Shown here: in pieces, positions 5,635 to 14,329 of the stretch | Position numbering within the stretch: the first letter of the stretch is position 1 | Layout of the letters: each line of letters begins with the position of its first letter | Origin: an uncultured Collinsella sp. | GTDB lineage: Bacteria; Actinomycetota; Coriobacteriia; Coriobacteriales; Coriobacteriaceae | NCBI GenBank assembly: GCA_938023705.1 | Contig: CALJDJ010000071.1 | Span: forward strand, 1 to 15,830 | Direction: 5' to 3' | Length of the DNA: 15,830 nucleotides | Made by a program: the position numbers and the translations under genes | Notes under the pieces: model-generated | Seen by the model: only the letters and a program-made list of their open reading frames with translations | Told to the model about the DNA's origin: nothing | The model's database searches: none

Positions 5635-7995
5635 CTAAACGCGGCGCTTAAGCTGGGCTCCACCCTCACCGGGCATCAGGCGGCGCGCGTCGTAGACCGA
5701 GTCAACGCTGCTGATGGAGGCCAGCAGCGGATCCAGACCACTCGCGTCCGAGATCTCGACCATAAAGCGCAGGGTTGCAATACCCTCGCGGTTGGTCGAC
5801 GTGGCGGCAGAAAGGATATTGCCGCCCGCATCGCCAATGGCAATGGTGACATCCTTGAGCAGGCCCATGCGGTCCAGGCACTCGACCACGATCTCGACCT
5901 GGAAGAGGGTGTCGGCAGCGCCGTCCCACTCCACTTCGATCATGCGCTCGGGATGCTCCATAAGACCCTTGACGTTGGGACAGTTGGCGCGATGCACCGA
6001 AACGCCACGACCGCGCGTGATGAAGCCGACGATGTCGTCGCCCGTCACGGGGTTGCAGCAATGAGCCAGACGGACCAGTAGGCCGCTGTTGCTCTCGCCC
6101 TTGACGATAATGCCGTTACTGGCGCTCTTGCCGCGCTTTTGCGGCTTGCGGTTGGAGCCGCGAGCAGGCTGCTTCACGACCTCGGCGATAGCCTCGGCCT
6201 TGGTGAGCTGTTCCTCGGGCTTGGGGTCCAAGATTTGCTCGACCTTATTGCCCACAGCGCGCGGGGCAACCTTGCCGGCGCCGACGGCGGCAAACAGGTC
6301 CTCGAGCTGCTTGAAGTTAAACTGCTCCGCCACGGCGTTGAGCGCACGCGTCGAACGCGGCGTAGAAATGCCATAGCCACGCTTACGCAGGTCCTTAGCC
6401 AGCATATCGCGACCAGCAGCAGCGTCGTCGTCCTTGGTCGCAGCGGCAAAATAGCGGCGGATCTTTGACTTGGCGGAAGGTGTCTTAACGATCTTGAGCC
6501 AATCACGCGACGGCTTGGAACTCTTGTTAGTCAGAATCTCGACACGGTCACCCGTCTTAATCTCGTGCGTGAGCGGAGCCACCGCACCGTTGATTTTGGC
6601 GCCGACGCAATGGTTTCCCACCTCGGTGTGAACGGCGTAGGCAAAGTCGAGCGGCGTGGAGCCGGCACGAAGCGCCATGACCTCGCCCTTGGGCGTAAAG
6701 ACAAAGATCTCCTGATCGAAGAGGTCGACCTTCAGCGAATGCAGGTATTCCTTGGCATCGGTGATCTCGTCGGAAGCCGCCCAATCGAGCGAATGCTTGA
6801 GCCAGTTGATCTGGTCGTCCAAACGTTGAGCGTCATTGGTCTTGGAAGCAGACGATCCGCCCGACTTCTTATATAGCCAGTGGGCGGCAATGCCGTACTC
6901 GGCCTGCTCATGCATCTCATAGGTTCGAATCTGAATCTCGAGCGGGCGAGCCGTGGGGCCGATGACCGTCGTGTGGAGCGACTGGTAGTTATTGACCTTG
7001 GGCATGGCGATATAGTCTTTAAAGCGGCCGGGCATGGGGTGCCACAGCGTGTGCACCGCGCCGAGCGTGGAGTAGCAATCGCGCACCGAATGCGTGATGA
7101 CGCGCAGTGCCACCAGGTCGTAGATCTCGGAGAATTCCTTGCCCTTGCGCTTCATCTTTTGGTAGATGGACCAATAGTGCTTGGAACGGCCGTTGATCTG
7201 GAAGTCTTCCAGGCCAATGCGGTTGAGCTCGTCGGTGAGCGTCTTGATGGTCTCGGCCAGATAGCGCTCACGGACCTCGCGCGACTCCGCCACCATGCGT
7301 GCGATGCGCTGGTAGGCATCGGGCTCCAGGTAGAAGAAGGACAGGTCCTCGAGCTCCCATTTAATGGAGCTCATGCCCAGACGGTCGGCCAGGGGCGCAT
7401 ACACGTCCATGGTCTCGCGAGCCTTAAACAGGCGACGGTCCTCACGCAGGGCTGCAAGGGTGCGCATGTTGTGCAGACGGTCGGCAAGCTTAACGATGAT
7501 GACGCGGATGTCCTTGGACATGGCGAGGAACATCTTTCGCAGCGTGAGCGCCTGTTTCTCGTCCATACTGTCGACTTCGATGTTGGTGAGCTTGGTCACG
7601 CCATCGACGAGCTCGGCCACCGTATCGCCAAACAGGCCGGAAACATCGGCAAGCGAGGTCTCGGTATCCTCGACGGTATCGTGCAGCAGCGCGGCGCACA
7701 CTACATCGCAGTCCATCTTGAGATCGGCCAAAATGATGGCCACCTCGACGGGATGGTTGATGTACATCTCACCCGAGCGGCGCTTTTGGTTGCAGTGCTT
7801 CTCGGCAGCAAAGCAATAGGCCTGCTCCACCTTAGAAAAGTCGTCCTCATTCATATATTTGAGGCACAGGCGCTCCAGTTTGTCGTAGCTGTCCGCCATA
7901 ATCTCGGGCGGCAGCTCATCGGCATGCTTATAGTGCTCCATCTCCGAGAACGGCTGGAGGGTGGAATCATGGGCGGTACGGGCTGCGGCATCCAT
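5635..7995 (-). CDS. relA: Bifunctional (p)ppGpp synthetase/hydrolase (Rel/SpoT, RSH)
   Basis: This 786-residue long RSH protein makes and degrades the alarmone (p)ppGpp. The hydrolase domain (about 55-200) keeps the HD-type residues: YINHP (His81), LLHDTVEDT (His105, Asp106, Glu109, Asp110) and ADRLHNMRT (171-179). The synthetase domain (about 280-380) has RFKD (324-327), the RXKD motif of bifunctional enzymes rather than the EXDD of hydrolase-dead RelA, plus YQSLHT and EIQIRT. A TGS domain (about 428-490), a zinc-finger-type region with HCC (645-647) and Cys672, and an ACT domain (about 697-770) complete the usual order. The ATG at 7995 follows AAGGGGA at a short distance. The gene begins 15 bases after the recJ-helicase stop, so the two are almost certainly one operon. 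The stop codon lies inside a palindrome TTAGTCGCGACTAA (5625-5638). Confidence 0.97.
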   Translation of the reverse strand: MDAAARTAHDSTLQPFSEMEHYKHADELPPEIMADSYDKLERLCLKYMNEDDFSKVEQAYCFAAEKHCNQKRRSGEMYINHPVEVAIILADLKMDCDVVCAALLHDTVEDTETSLADVSGLFGDTVAELVDGVTKLTNIEVDSMDEKQALTLRKMFLAMSKDIRVIIVKLADRLHNMRTLAALREDRRLFKARETMDVYAPLADRLGMSSIKWELEDLSFFYLEPDAYQRIARMVAESREVRERYLAETIKTLTDELNRIGLEDFQINGRSKHYWSIYQKMKRKGKEFSEIYDLVALRVITHSVRDCYSTLGAVHTLWHPMPGRFKDYIAMPKVNNYQSLHTTVIGPTARPLEIQIRTYEMHEQAEYGIAAHWLYKKSGGSSASKTNDAQRLDDQINWLKHSLDWAASDEITDAKEYLHSLKVDLFDQEIFVFTPKGEVMALRAGSTPLDFAYAVHTEVGNHCVGAKINGAVAPLTHEIKTGDRVEILTNKSSKPSRDWLKIVKTPSAKSKIRRYFAAATKDDDAAAGRDMLAKDLRKRGYGISTPRSTRALNAVAEQFNFKQLEDLFAAVGAGKVAPRAVGNKVEQILDPKPEEQLTKAEAIAEVVKQPARGSNRKPQKRGKSASNGIIVKGESNSGLLVRLAHCCNPVTGDDIVGFITRGRGVSVHRANCPNVKGLMEHPERMIEVEWDGAADTLFQVEIVVECLDRMGLLKDVTIAIGDAGGNILSAATSTNREGIATLRFMVEISDASGLDPLLASISSVDSVYDARRLMPGEGGAQLKRRV

Positions 7996-8010
7996 CGAGG
8001 TCCCCTTCCC

Positions 8011-11000
8011 CTAGGCCCGCGGTACGATCGGGCGGTTAACTTTGGCTAGCATATCAGAAGCGCACGAATCGAGCGCCCAACTCCGGAAAGCCGAGAACTC
8101 CATGCGCGAGCGCAAGCCCTCCAAATAGCGAATTGACCTGCTCAATTGCACACGGCCGGGGTTTTCGGCCATCGCGATGCGACGGGTGTCGTCAAACCCC
8201 GAAACGCGACAGAAACCAAGCTCTTCGAAGATTCCCAGGCCACTTTCCACCGAGCGCTCGTCGACCGGCGTGCGAGCATCGATGGCAAGGCACATCTGCG
8301 CGATGTCGATATCGCTTGCGCAGAATGAATCATCCCCGGTCTTACCGCGGTTGGAGCGCCACATGGTCTGCAACGCACGATAGAGTGTGACGAGTTCGTC
8401 GCGCTCGGGTGCGTAGCAGTCGAGCAGGCGCTCGTTGATGCGGGCGTCGCGCGACGAATAGAGCAGGTGGATCACGGCGGGCTGTCCGTCACGACCGGCA
8501 CGCCCGCTCATCTGGTTGAACTCAATGGCGCCAAACGGCATGTGGTACAGCACGACATGGCGGATATCGGGCAGATTGACACCCTCGCCAAAGGCAGAGG
8601 TCGAGACGATGCAGCTGAGGCTTCCGTCTCGGAATGCTTCCTCCACGCGGCGGCGATCGGAGCGCGCAAGCCCCGCGTTATAGAACGCGATATGGGTTGC
8701 GCAATCGGGCACACGCTTGCGCAACGTCTTGGCGAGCGCCACGGACTGGTCGCGCGAATTGACGTAAATGACGGTCTTCTCCCCCGTCGCCACGATCGAC
8801 ACCAAACGGTTCTCGCGGCTCGCAAGGTCGCGGTCGTCCTCGAGCTGCAGGTTCTCGCGCACCGTCTCGTCGACCACCGTGCGAGTAATCGGCAGCATGC
8901 GGGCAAGCTCGGCCACGACCGGAGCCGTCGCGGTGGCCGTCGCAGCCATAACAACCGGGTCGCCCAGGGCTTTGAGGATATCGGGCATGTCGAGATAGGC
9001 GCTGCGGTCGCCGCCCTTGGCAAGGCCGGCGTGGTGCGCCTCATCGATAACGACAAAGCCGATGCGGCCCGAACGCGCGAAGCGGTCACGGTGGATAGAT
9101 AGGAACTCGGGCGTCGTGAGCACGATACCGGTGCGGCCCGAAGCTAGGCCGGCGAACACATCATCGCGTGCGGCCTCCACGGTCTCGCCGGTCAGCACGC
9201 CAACGCCAATGCCAAGCGCTGCCATCGTCGACGAGAGGTGATAGGCCTGGTCGGCAACGAGCGCGCGCAGCGGATAGACAAAGATGCTCGCACGTCCGCG
9301 AAGGACAGCCTCGCGCGCAGCATGTACATGGAAGATGAGAGACTTGCCGCGGCCCGTTCCCATAACGGCCAAGACGCTCTGGTGGTCGGCCAAGGCATCG
9401 AGCGCCTCAACCTGCGCGCGGTGCGGCTGGTTCGATCCGATAAAGCTATGGATAAGCGAGCGCGTGAGCTCGGTATAGGAAAGCTGGGCGAGCGTCTCGC
9501 GCTTACGCGACTCCAGGCGCAGGCCGGAATCCGCCGGCTGCACGCCACGACGAAGCTCGCATGCCGGATCATCGACGCTGGGCAGCGTGGTATCGCGAAC
9601 CAGAACATCCTTGATCATGAGCTTGGGCTTCACACGCCCCTGCCAATGCTCGGCAACGGCCTCGAACACCAAGTCGACAGCGCTATCGCAGTTGATGAGC
9701 TTATCGATTTGCGGCACGCGGAACATAATGGCCGGCACACTCGCGGCGCCATCGGTCGCCACAAAGCGCATGTGCTCGCCGGTTTTGCCCACCACGGCGC
9801 GGTCGCACATCGTCACGCCCTCGGCAGCCAGCAGCGGCACCTTGTTGCCCTGGCCAAACGGCTCAAGACGGGAGATCTGCTCGATGGTCTCGATATTCAG
9901 CTCGGAAAGGTCGACGGTGGCGGCGACCTCGTCGGTGTCTTCAAAGTCCTCGGCGGAAAGCTCCGATAGCACGGCGGAAAGGCGGCGGCGGAACTCATCG
10001 AGCTTGGATGCCTCGATGGTCACACCCACCGCACCGGCATGTCCGCCGCGACGAATCAGCAGGTCGGAACAACGCTCGACGGCGTCAAACAGGTTAACTT
10101 TGCCCACCGAGCGACCAGAGCCGCGCGCGATACCGTCCTCGATCGAGAACAGCAGCGCCGGCACGTGATAGCGATTGGTCAAGCGGCTCGCCACGATGCC
10201 TTTGACGCCCTCGTGCCAGCCCTCGCCGCCCACGACGATTGCGCGCCCGCCGTCATAAGTCTCCTCGACCTTCGCCATGGCATCGCGCGTGAGCTCCGCC
10301 TCGATCTCACGGCGTTGGCGATTGATTTCCTCGAGCTCGGCTGCCAGTGCACTTGCTTCGATAGGATCACGGGCAAGCAGCAGGTCGAGCGCCAGCTTGG
10401 GATCAGCCATGCGGCCGGCAGCATTCAGACGAGGGATGAGCGAAAACGACAGGCCGTCGGCCGTAATGGTAGAAAGGTCGGCCTTGGCAAGTGCGGCAAG
10501 CGCGATATAGCCGGGACGGGCCGTCACGCGCATCTGCTGGATACCCTCGGCGACCAGTGCGCGATTCTCGGGCGTGAGCGGCATCATGTCGGACACGGTG
10601 CCCAGCGCCGCGACCTCGATCAGCGAACGCCAATACGACGGCTTGCCCAAACGCTCGCCCAGGACCTGCACCAGCTTGAGTGCCACGCCGGCACCGGCAA
10701 GCTCGCGCGAGGGGCCCTCGTCCTCGAGCTTGGGGTCGGTCAGGGGCACGCCCTGCGGCACCTGGTCGGAGGGCTCGTGATGGTCCGTGACCACCAAATC
10801 GATCCCCAGGCTCTCCAGATAGGAGACTTCTTCCTTGGCGGCAATACCGTTATCGACGGTCACGATCAGCTGAGGGCGAGCGAGCTCGTTAACGCGGTCG
10901 AGCGCCGCGCGCGAAAGACCGTAGCCCTCGTCAAAGCGATGCGGAATAAACGGCGTGACATCGGCGCCAAACGTGCGCAGTGCCTCGGTCAACAGGCAGG

Positions 11001-11298
11001 TCGACGTAATACCGTCAACGTCAAAATCGCCAAAGACCGCAATGTGCTCGTGGTTGCAAATAGCACGCTCGACGCGGTCGGCAACGACCGACATGCCCGG
11101 GATAATGAGTGGGTCGGCCCAGTCGCGATCGAGCGAAGGCGTCAAAAACAGCTGACCTTCTTCGATGGATGTAATGCCGTGCGCGACCATAATACGCGCC
11201 ACCAGCCCGGGAATGCCCAGGCCAGCCGAAAGCTCCTTTTCGAGCTCGGGGTTTTGCTGAGCGACCGCCCAGCGATGCGTCGTCTTAAGCGATGACAT
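8011..11298 (-). CDS. recJ: RecJ single-strand exonuclease fused to RecQ-like SF2 helicase
   Basis: This 1095-residue protein joins two enzymes. The N-terminal part is a DHH/DHHA1 RecJ nuclease: DFDVDG (91-96), TVDNG (Asp149), DHHE (172-175), GTVSDMMPL (Asp237), RLNAAGRM, GWHEGVKGIVASRL, and the DHHA1 RRGGHAGA (416-423). An OB-like segment follows to about 570. From about 605 is a superfamily 2 helicase: Walker A GTGRGKS (647-653), YPLRALVADQ, DEAH (752-755), TATATA, VIYVNSR, a motif V segment with FGEGVNLPDIRHV, and QMSGRAGRDG (929-938), most like RecQ. The C-terminal 130 residues look like a winged-helix tail (GLGIFEELGF). RecJ digests single strands 5' to 3' and RecQ unwinds ahead of it in RecF-pathway repair, so the fusion would supply both activities. 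The start is uncertain: the ATG at 11298 fits RecJ length, but its binding site (GGGGGTGGG) is weak, and a GTG at 11343 extends the frame by 15 residues. Confidence 0.93.
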   Translation of the reverse strand: MSSLKTTHRWAVAQQNPELEKELSAGLGIPGLVARIMVAHGITSIEEGQLFLTPSLDRDWADPLIIPGMSVVADRVERAICNHEHIAVFGDFDVDGITSTCLLTEALRTFGADVTPFIPHRFDEGYGLSRAALDRVNELARPQLIVTVDNGIAAKEEVSYLESLGIDLVVTDHHEPSDQVPQGVPLTDPKLEDEGPSRELAGAGVALKLVQVLGERLGKPSYWRSLIEVAALGTVSDMMPLTPENRALVAEGIQQMRVTARPGYIALAALAKADLSTITADGLSFSLIPRLNAAGRMADPKLALDLLLARDPIEASALAAELEEINRQRREIEAELTRDAMAKVEETYDGGRAIVVGGEGWHEGVKGIVASRLTNRYHVPALLFSIEDGIARGSGRSVGKVNLFDAVERCSDLLIRRGGHAGAVGVTIEASKLDEFRRRLSAVLSELSAEDFEDTDEVAATVDLSELNIETIEQISRLEPFGQGNKVPLLAAEGVTMCDRAVVGKTGEHMRFVATDGAASVPAIMFRVPQIDKLINCDSAVDLVFEAVAEHWQGRVKPKLMIKDVLVRDTTLPSVDDPACELRRGVQPADSGLRLESRKRETLAQLSYTELTRSLIHSFIGSNQPHRAQVEALDALADHQSVLAVMGTGRGKSLIFHVHAAREAVLRGRASIFVYPLRALVADQAYHLSSTMAALGIGVGVLTGETVEAARDDVFAGLASGRTGIVLTTPEFLSIHRDRFARSGRIGFVVIDEAHHAGLAKGGDRSAYLDMPDILKALGDPVVMAATATATAPVVAELARMLPITRTVVDETVRENLQLEDDRDLASRENRLVSIVATGEKTVIYVNSRDQSVALAKTLRKRVPDCATHIAFYNAGLARSDRRRVEEAFRDGSLSCIVSTSAFGEGVNLPDIRHVVLYHMPFGAIEFNQMSGRAGRDGQPAVIHLLYSSRDARINERLLDCYAPERDELVTLYRALQTMWRSNRGKTGDDSFCASDIDIAQMCLAIDARTPVDERSVESGLGIFEELGFCRVSGFDDTRRIAMAENPGRVQLSRSIRYLEGLRSRMEFSAFRSWALDSCASDMLAKVNRPIVPRA

Positions 11299-11406
11299 AG
11301 GCGCCCACCCCCGATAGGGGCAGGTCGCCGCGATACCTCTCACGGTTCATAGCGATGAGTCCTCTGTGTATGCCCGCTTCGGCAGGCAGATCTGTTGAAC
11401 GGATTT

Positions 11407-11412
11407 ATTATA
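11407..11412 (-). promoter_or_regulatory. Consensus -10 for recJ-rel-hydrolase operon
   Basis: On the minus strand, GGTATAATAAATCC contains a perfect TATAAT at 11412-11407, about 110 bases before the chosen recJ start. No good -35 is seen 16-18 bases upstream. The transcript leader includes a small hairpin, GCCTGC/GCGGGC with a CGAA loop (about 11390-11375). Confidence 0.5.
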
Positions 11413-11477
11413 CCGTGCAGAGCAGACGCAAATCGCCGCAGCACGCCGCGGTTTCGGTAAACGATGCCGGTAATAGC

Positions 11478-11492
11478 CTCGAAATATTCGAG
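11478..11492. promoter_or_regulatory. Inverted repeat between divergent genes
   Basis: CTCGAA-ATA-TTCGAG is a perfect 6-3-6 inverted repeat in the 276-base gap between the divergently transcribed recJ operon and the symporter gene. It has the form of a dimeric regulator site; no regulator can be named. The rest of the gap shows no believable gene. Confidence 0.3.
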
Positions 11493-11574
11493 CGTTTCTG
11501 ACGCACGGACGCATGCGAGCGTCTAGCATATCCATTCAAAACGGGTTCACGGGCAAAGGGAGTCACAAGCGCAT

Positions 11575-12573
11575 ATGAAGCAATGGGTTGGACTGGGCAA
11601 GTTTCTCGCGGGGCACATGCAGGTCATCGTTCCGATTTGCGTGGCACTCGGCGTGCTCTTTCCCCAACAGATTGGCGTACTCAAGCCCATCGTTCCCACC
11701 TTGTTTGCCTTTATGACGTTTCAGGGTGCGCTCAGCAACACCTTTCACCAGGTAACCGAGGTGTTCCGCCGTCCGTTGCACCTAGTCTTGGCGCTGCTCG
11801 TCTCGGCGGTGCTTATTCCCATCGCGGCGTATGCCATGGGGTCACTCTTCTTTGGCTCCAACCCCAACCTTGTCTGCGGCATTGTGCTCGAATACAGCGT
11901 GCCCGTGGCCGTCACCGCTTTTATGTGGATCAGCATGTTCGGCGGCAACGGCCCGCTCGCGCTCACCATCATCCTGACGTCCTCGGTTATCTCACCTGTG
12001 ACGATTCCGCTTACGCTCAAGCTCCTGCTGGGCGCCACCGTCTCGATCGACGTGCCGAGCATGATGCAGAACATGGCCTTTATGATCGCCATCCCCGCTG
12101 TGCTCGGTATTGCCATCAATGAACTCACGCGCGGCTGGGGCCACGAGAAACTCTCTCCCGTGCTCTCGCCCGCCTGCAAGTTCATGATGATGGGCGTCAT
12201 CGCGTCCAACTCCACCGCTATGAGCGAGTACGTGCTGCACATAAACGCGGTGCGCCTGGAAGTCGCCCTCTTTATTTTGGTCTTCGCCATCAGCGGCTTT
12301 GTCGTCGGTTTTCTGGTCGCACGTGCGCTGCATCTGCCATATAGCGAGACGACTACCATGTGCTTTACCTGCGGCATGCGCAACATCTCTTCGGGTGCCG
12401 TCATCGCCACGCAGTACTTTCCGGGCGAGGTCGTGTTCCCCGTCATGTGCGGCACGCTGTTTCAGCAGGTGCTGGCCTCGATTATCGGGCATCTCTTTGA
12501 GTGCCTAACCTGCGAGGAGCGCACCAAACAGCGCAAGCGGGTCGAAGCCGGCCGCGACGCCATGGCGCGCTAG
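11575..12573 (+). CDS. Bile acid:sodium symporter (BASS) family transporter
   Basis: This 332-residue integral membrane protein has about nine or ten hydrophobic segments spread over residues 15-306 and a charged cytoplasmic tail (EERTKQRKRVEAGRD). The family signatures are GIVLEYSVPVAVTAFMW near 102-118 and the discontinuous-helix segment CGMRNISSGAVIATQYF near 266-282, where the MRN-x-SSGAV pattern lies at the substrate crossover. BASS proteins couple sodium to uptake of organic anions; substrates include bile acids, pantothenate, pyruvate and other acids, so the substrate cannot be assigned. The name does not prove bile salt transport, though that would fit a gut organism. The ATG at 11575 has GGGAG 12 bases upstream, a longer gap than usual, so the binding site is weak. 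It is the lone plus-strand gene of the central region and converges on the GalT-like gene 30 bases away. Confidence 0.88.
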   Translation: MKQWVGLGKFLAGHMQVIVPICVALGVLFPQQIGVLKPIVPTLFAFMTFQGALSNTFHQVTEVFRRPLHLVLALLVSAVLIPIAAYAMGSLFFGSNPNLVCGIVLEYSVPVAVTAFMWISMFGGNGPLALTIILTSSVISPVTIPLTLKLLLGATVSIDVPSMMQNMAFMIAIPAVLGIAINELTRGWGHEKLSPVLSPACKFMMMGVIASNSTAMSEYVLHINAVRLEVALFILVFAISGFVVGFLVARALHLPYSETTTMCFTCGMRNISSGAVIATQYFPGEVVFPVMCGTLFQQVLASIIGHLFECLTCEERTKQRKRVEAGRDAMAR

Positions 12574-12603
12574 GCTGTCCGCATTACGCGGGTGTTAGTC
12601 TTG

Positions 12604-13401
12604 CTATACGAGCGTTTCCAGATGCGCACGCAGACGCTCAGCATCGATATCGAGCGTCGTCTCGGCATCGACTTGGGCCAAACGATAGCCGACAAAGTAG
12701 GGCGAAACCACCCAACGCGGCAGCGCCTTGGCAATGGTCCGACCGCCCAGGTGATAGAAGAACAAGTTGTACGACTCTGCGCGACCACCGTGGTGCTCGT
12801 TTAGGATATAGCGCAGAGCTACCTGGATCGCATCGGCAAAGAGATCCGCCTCGGCTTGGTCTCGTGCGTCATCGCTGGCGGCGATTCCCTGCGGGGCTGA
12901 AACGTTGATCTCAAAGAACCCCATGATCGGTTCGGTTGAGATATTGACCGAGATTCTCCCCTGTTGCCAGACATTGATGCCTTCGAAATTGGCAGAAGTC
13001 AGCGAAGTGTAGCCGTCTTCCTGCTCCAAACCCACAATTTGCATGTGCGGATGAACGAGACTACCGCCCGAAAGTGGACCCTTGTTCTTGTACATGAGAA
13101 CGCTGCGATACTGCTGTGAATCGATCATCTGCTGCCAGCAACCCAGGGCAAACCGTATCACATGGTGGAGTTCATCCGGCTCATAGATCACCAGGTCGGC
13201 ATCGTGATCGGCCGACTCGATCAGCACGGTTTGACGGGTGGCGCGCAGGGTCTTGAACTTATTCTCGAGCCAGATGCAGTCACCATCGCGCCGGATGATA
13301 TCGGCAAGTTCCTCGGTATCGCAAAAGGGACACGCGGTGCCAGGGCGCCGGTTGTCGTCGGGCTTACCGTTCGCCTGCTGAACGTCAAATACCAGCGCCA
13401 C
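12604..13401 (-). CDS. GalT/HIT-like protein (DUF4931-type)
   Basis: This 265-residue protein resembles the galactose-1-phosphate uridylyltransferase branch of the HIT superfamily. It has a CPFC zinc-type pair (Cys24, Cys27) near the N terminus and a catalytic-type HPHMQ (His117-x-His119) preceded by a GGSLVHPH context. In GalT the last histidine of HxHxQ is the nucleophile that takes a nucleotidyl group, so a nucleotidyl transfer or hydrolysis reaction is expected; the substrate is not known. It is shorter than true GalT (about 340 residues). The start is GTG at 13401, with GGAGG 8 bases upstream inside the end of cutC and only 3 bases between the genes, so translation is probably coupled. 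The family label is from memory, not a search. Confidence 0.72.
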   Translation of the reverse strand: MALVFDVQQANGKPDDNRRPGTACPFCDTEELADIIRRDGDCIWLENKFKTLRATRQTVLIESADHDADLVIYEPDELHHVIRFALGCWQQMIDSQQYRSVLMYKNKGPLSGGSLVHPHMQIVGLEQEDGYTSLTSANFEGINVWQQGRISVNISTEPIMGFFEINVSAPQGIAASDDARDQAEADLFADAIQVALRYILNEHHGGRAESYNLFFYHLGGRTIAKALPRWVVSPYFVGYRLAQVDAETTLDIDAERLRAHLETLV

Positions 13402-13404
13402 GGG

Positions 13405-14082
13405 TTACGCCTCCAGCGGCACGATCTTGGTGCCATGGAGCTCGGAGACGCTCAATGCCGCCGCCACGGTATCGCGGTTGGCCGTAGAAATGCCGCCGCC
13501 GGGAAGGATGGTCAGGCGGTCGCCCGCATACTCGACAAGACGCGACAGGTGCTCCAGGTTGTCCTCGATCGGCGTTCCGGCAGCACCACCATGCGTCAGG
13601 ATGCGCGTGATGCCGCAGTCGGCGAGTGTGTCAATGGCGTCCAGCTGAGCCTCGGGCGAGAGCTGGTCAAAGGCCATGTGGAAGGTGATATCGATGGCCC
13701 CGCGCTTGCACTCCTCGGTCGCGCAGCCCGTAGCCATCACGAGGGCGCCGAGGGTGAGCTCGTCGAGCGCCCAGCCGCCGGCACAGGGCTTGCAGCAGCC
13801 AAAGACCAGGCCGTCAACGCCGGCGCTCACGGCAAGACCCAAGTCCATCTCCATCATGCGCAGCTCGTCCTGGTTGTAGTGAAAGTCACCGCCACGCGGG
13901 CGAATCATGCACATCACTCGCGCGTCATGCTCGTGAGCATAGCTGACCGTAGTGCTGATAACGCCGGCCGAGGGCGTGGTACCACCGACGGCAAGGTTGT
14001 CGCACAACTCGATGCGCTTAGCACCGGCATCGATAGCCGCCGGCACACGCTCAAAGTTCTCGGCACAAAACTCGTACAGCAT
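13405..14082 (-). CDS. cutC: CutC family protein (TIM-barrel)
   Basis: This 225-residue protein matches the CutC/PF03932 family along its length: FERVPAAIDAGAKRIELCDN, LAVGGTTPSAGVI, VMCMIRPRGGDF, ITFHMAFD, ITRILTHGG and the C-terminal LPGGGI. The fold is a TIM barrel. The family was named for copper homeostasis in E. coli, but that role is disputed and the biochemical activity is unclear, so only the family name is given. It is not the choline lyase that shares the symbol. The ATG at 14082 gives the expected MLYEFCAENFE start, with GGGGG 6 bases upstream; the longer frame to 14121 lacks a binding site and adds residues unlike the family. It leads a two-gene operon with the GalT/HIT-like gene. 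A weak TATTTA (14137-14132) lies upstream as a possible -10. Confidence 0.92.
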   Translation of the reverse strand: MLYEFCAENFERVPAAIDAGAKRIELCDNLAVGGTTPSAGVISTTVSYAHEHDARVMCMIRPRGGDFHYNQDELRMMEMDLGLAVSAGVDGLVFGCCKPCAGGWALDELTLGALVMATGCATEECKRGAIDITFHMAFDQLSPEAQLDAIDTLADCGITRILTHGGAAGTPIEDNLEHLSRLVEYAGDRLTILPGGGISTANRDTVAAALSVSELHGTKIVPLEA

Positions 14083-14160
14083 AGATAGCCCCCAGGAGAC
14101 ATTTCGATTTCCACACGGCATTGTCGCACGTTAAATAGCAACCCGCACGATGGAACAAAA

Positions 14161-14261
14161 CCTTGACAAGGAGTGTCCCAAAGTGCCGGCACATAAGGAA
14201 CGTCCCCAGGTGCCACCTTGAGCGATGGGTACTCATTTAAGTACGTCCTCAATGAGTACCC
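14161..14261. repeat. REP-like palindromic repeat cluster upstream of padR
   Basis: The cluster holds a CCTTGACAAGG palindrome (14161-14171) and two tandem, diverged units of about 25 bases beginning AAGGAGTGTCCC (14168) and AAGGAACGTCCCC (14195). It also has the palindrome GTGCCGGCAC (14183-14192) and a perfect 11-bp inverted repeat GGGTACTCATT/AATGAGTACCC (14227-14237 with 14251-14261, 13-base loop). The second unit carries GAACGTCCCCAG (14198-14209), which recurs at 15701-15712. Such GGGGACGTTC-type elements look like the dispersed palindromes of Coriobacteriia genomes (from memory). No coding sequence is present between cutC and padR. Confidence 0.7.
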
Positions 14262-14300
14262 GCAGGGGACAGACAGACCGGACTCCCTATACGACAACTG

Positions 14301-14329
14301 TTGACATCATATACTATGTGTCATATAGT
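14301..14329 (+). promoter_or_regulatory. Strong sigma-70-type promoter of padR operon
   Basis: TTGACA (14301-14306) and TATAGT (14324-14329) are separated by exactly 17 bases: a perfect -35 and five of six at the -10. The expected transcript start, near 14336, leaves a leader of about 30 bases before padR. This is the best promoter match in the window. Confidence 0.88.

Noticed and set aside
6880..8049. 389-residue plus-strand frame opposite rel
   Set aside because: It is the mirror of a highly conserved RSH gene in GC-rich DNA, where antisense frames stay open by codon bias.
10039..11295. 418-residue plus-strand frame opposite recJ
   Set aside because: It is antisense to intact RecJ motifs; composition is arginine/histidine-rich and no domain is recognisable.
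11296..11350. Short ATG frame (MNRERYRGDLPLSG...) just upstream of recJ
   Set aside because: It overlaps the proposed recJ start in another frame; there is no Shine-Dalgarno sequence and no family resemblance. It could be an uORF but cannot be supported.
11347..11535. 62-residue minus-strand frame upstream of recJ
   Set aside because: It spans the TATAAT promoter element and the leader hairpin, and lacks a binding site.
13405..14121. 238-residue version of cutC starting at 14121
   Set aside because: The extra N-terminal residues are not CutC-like, and the ATG at 14082 gives the family start.
14161..14261. Possible CRISPR-like array from the tandem GTCCC units
   Set aside because: There are only two diverged units with no regular spacers and no cas genes; the palindromic structure fits REP-type elements.
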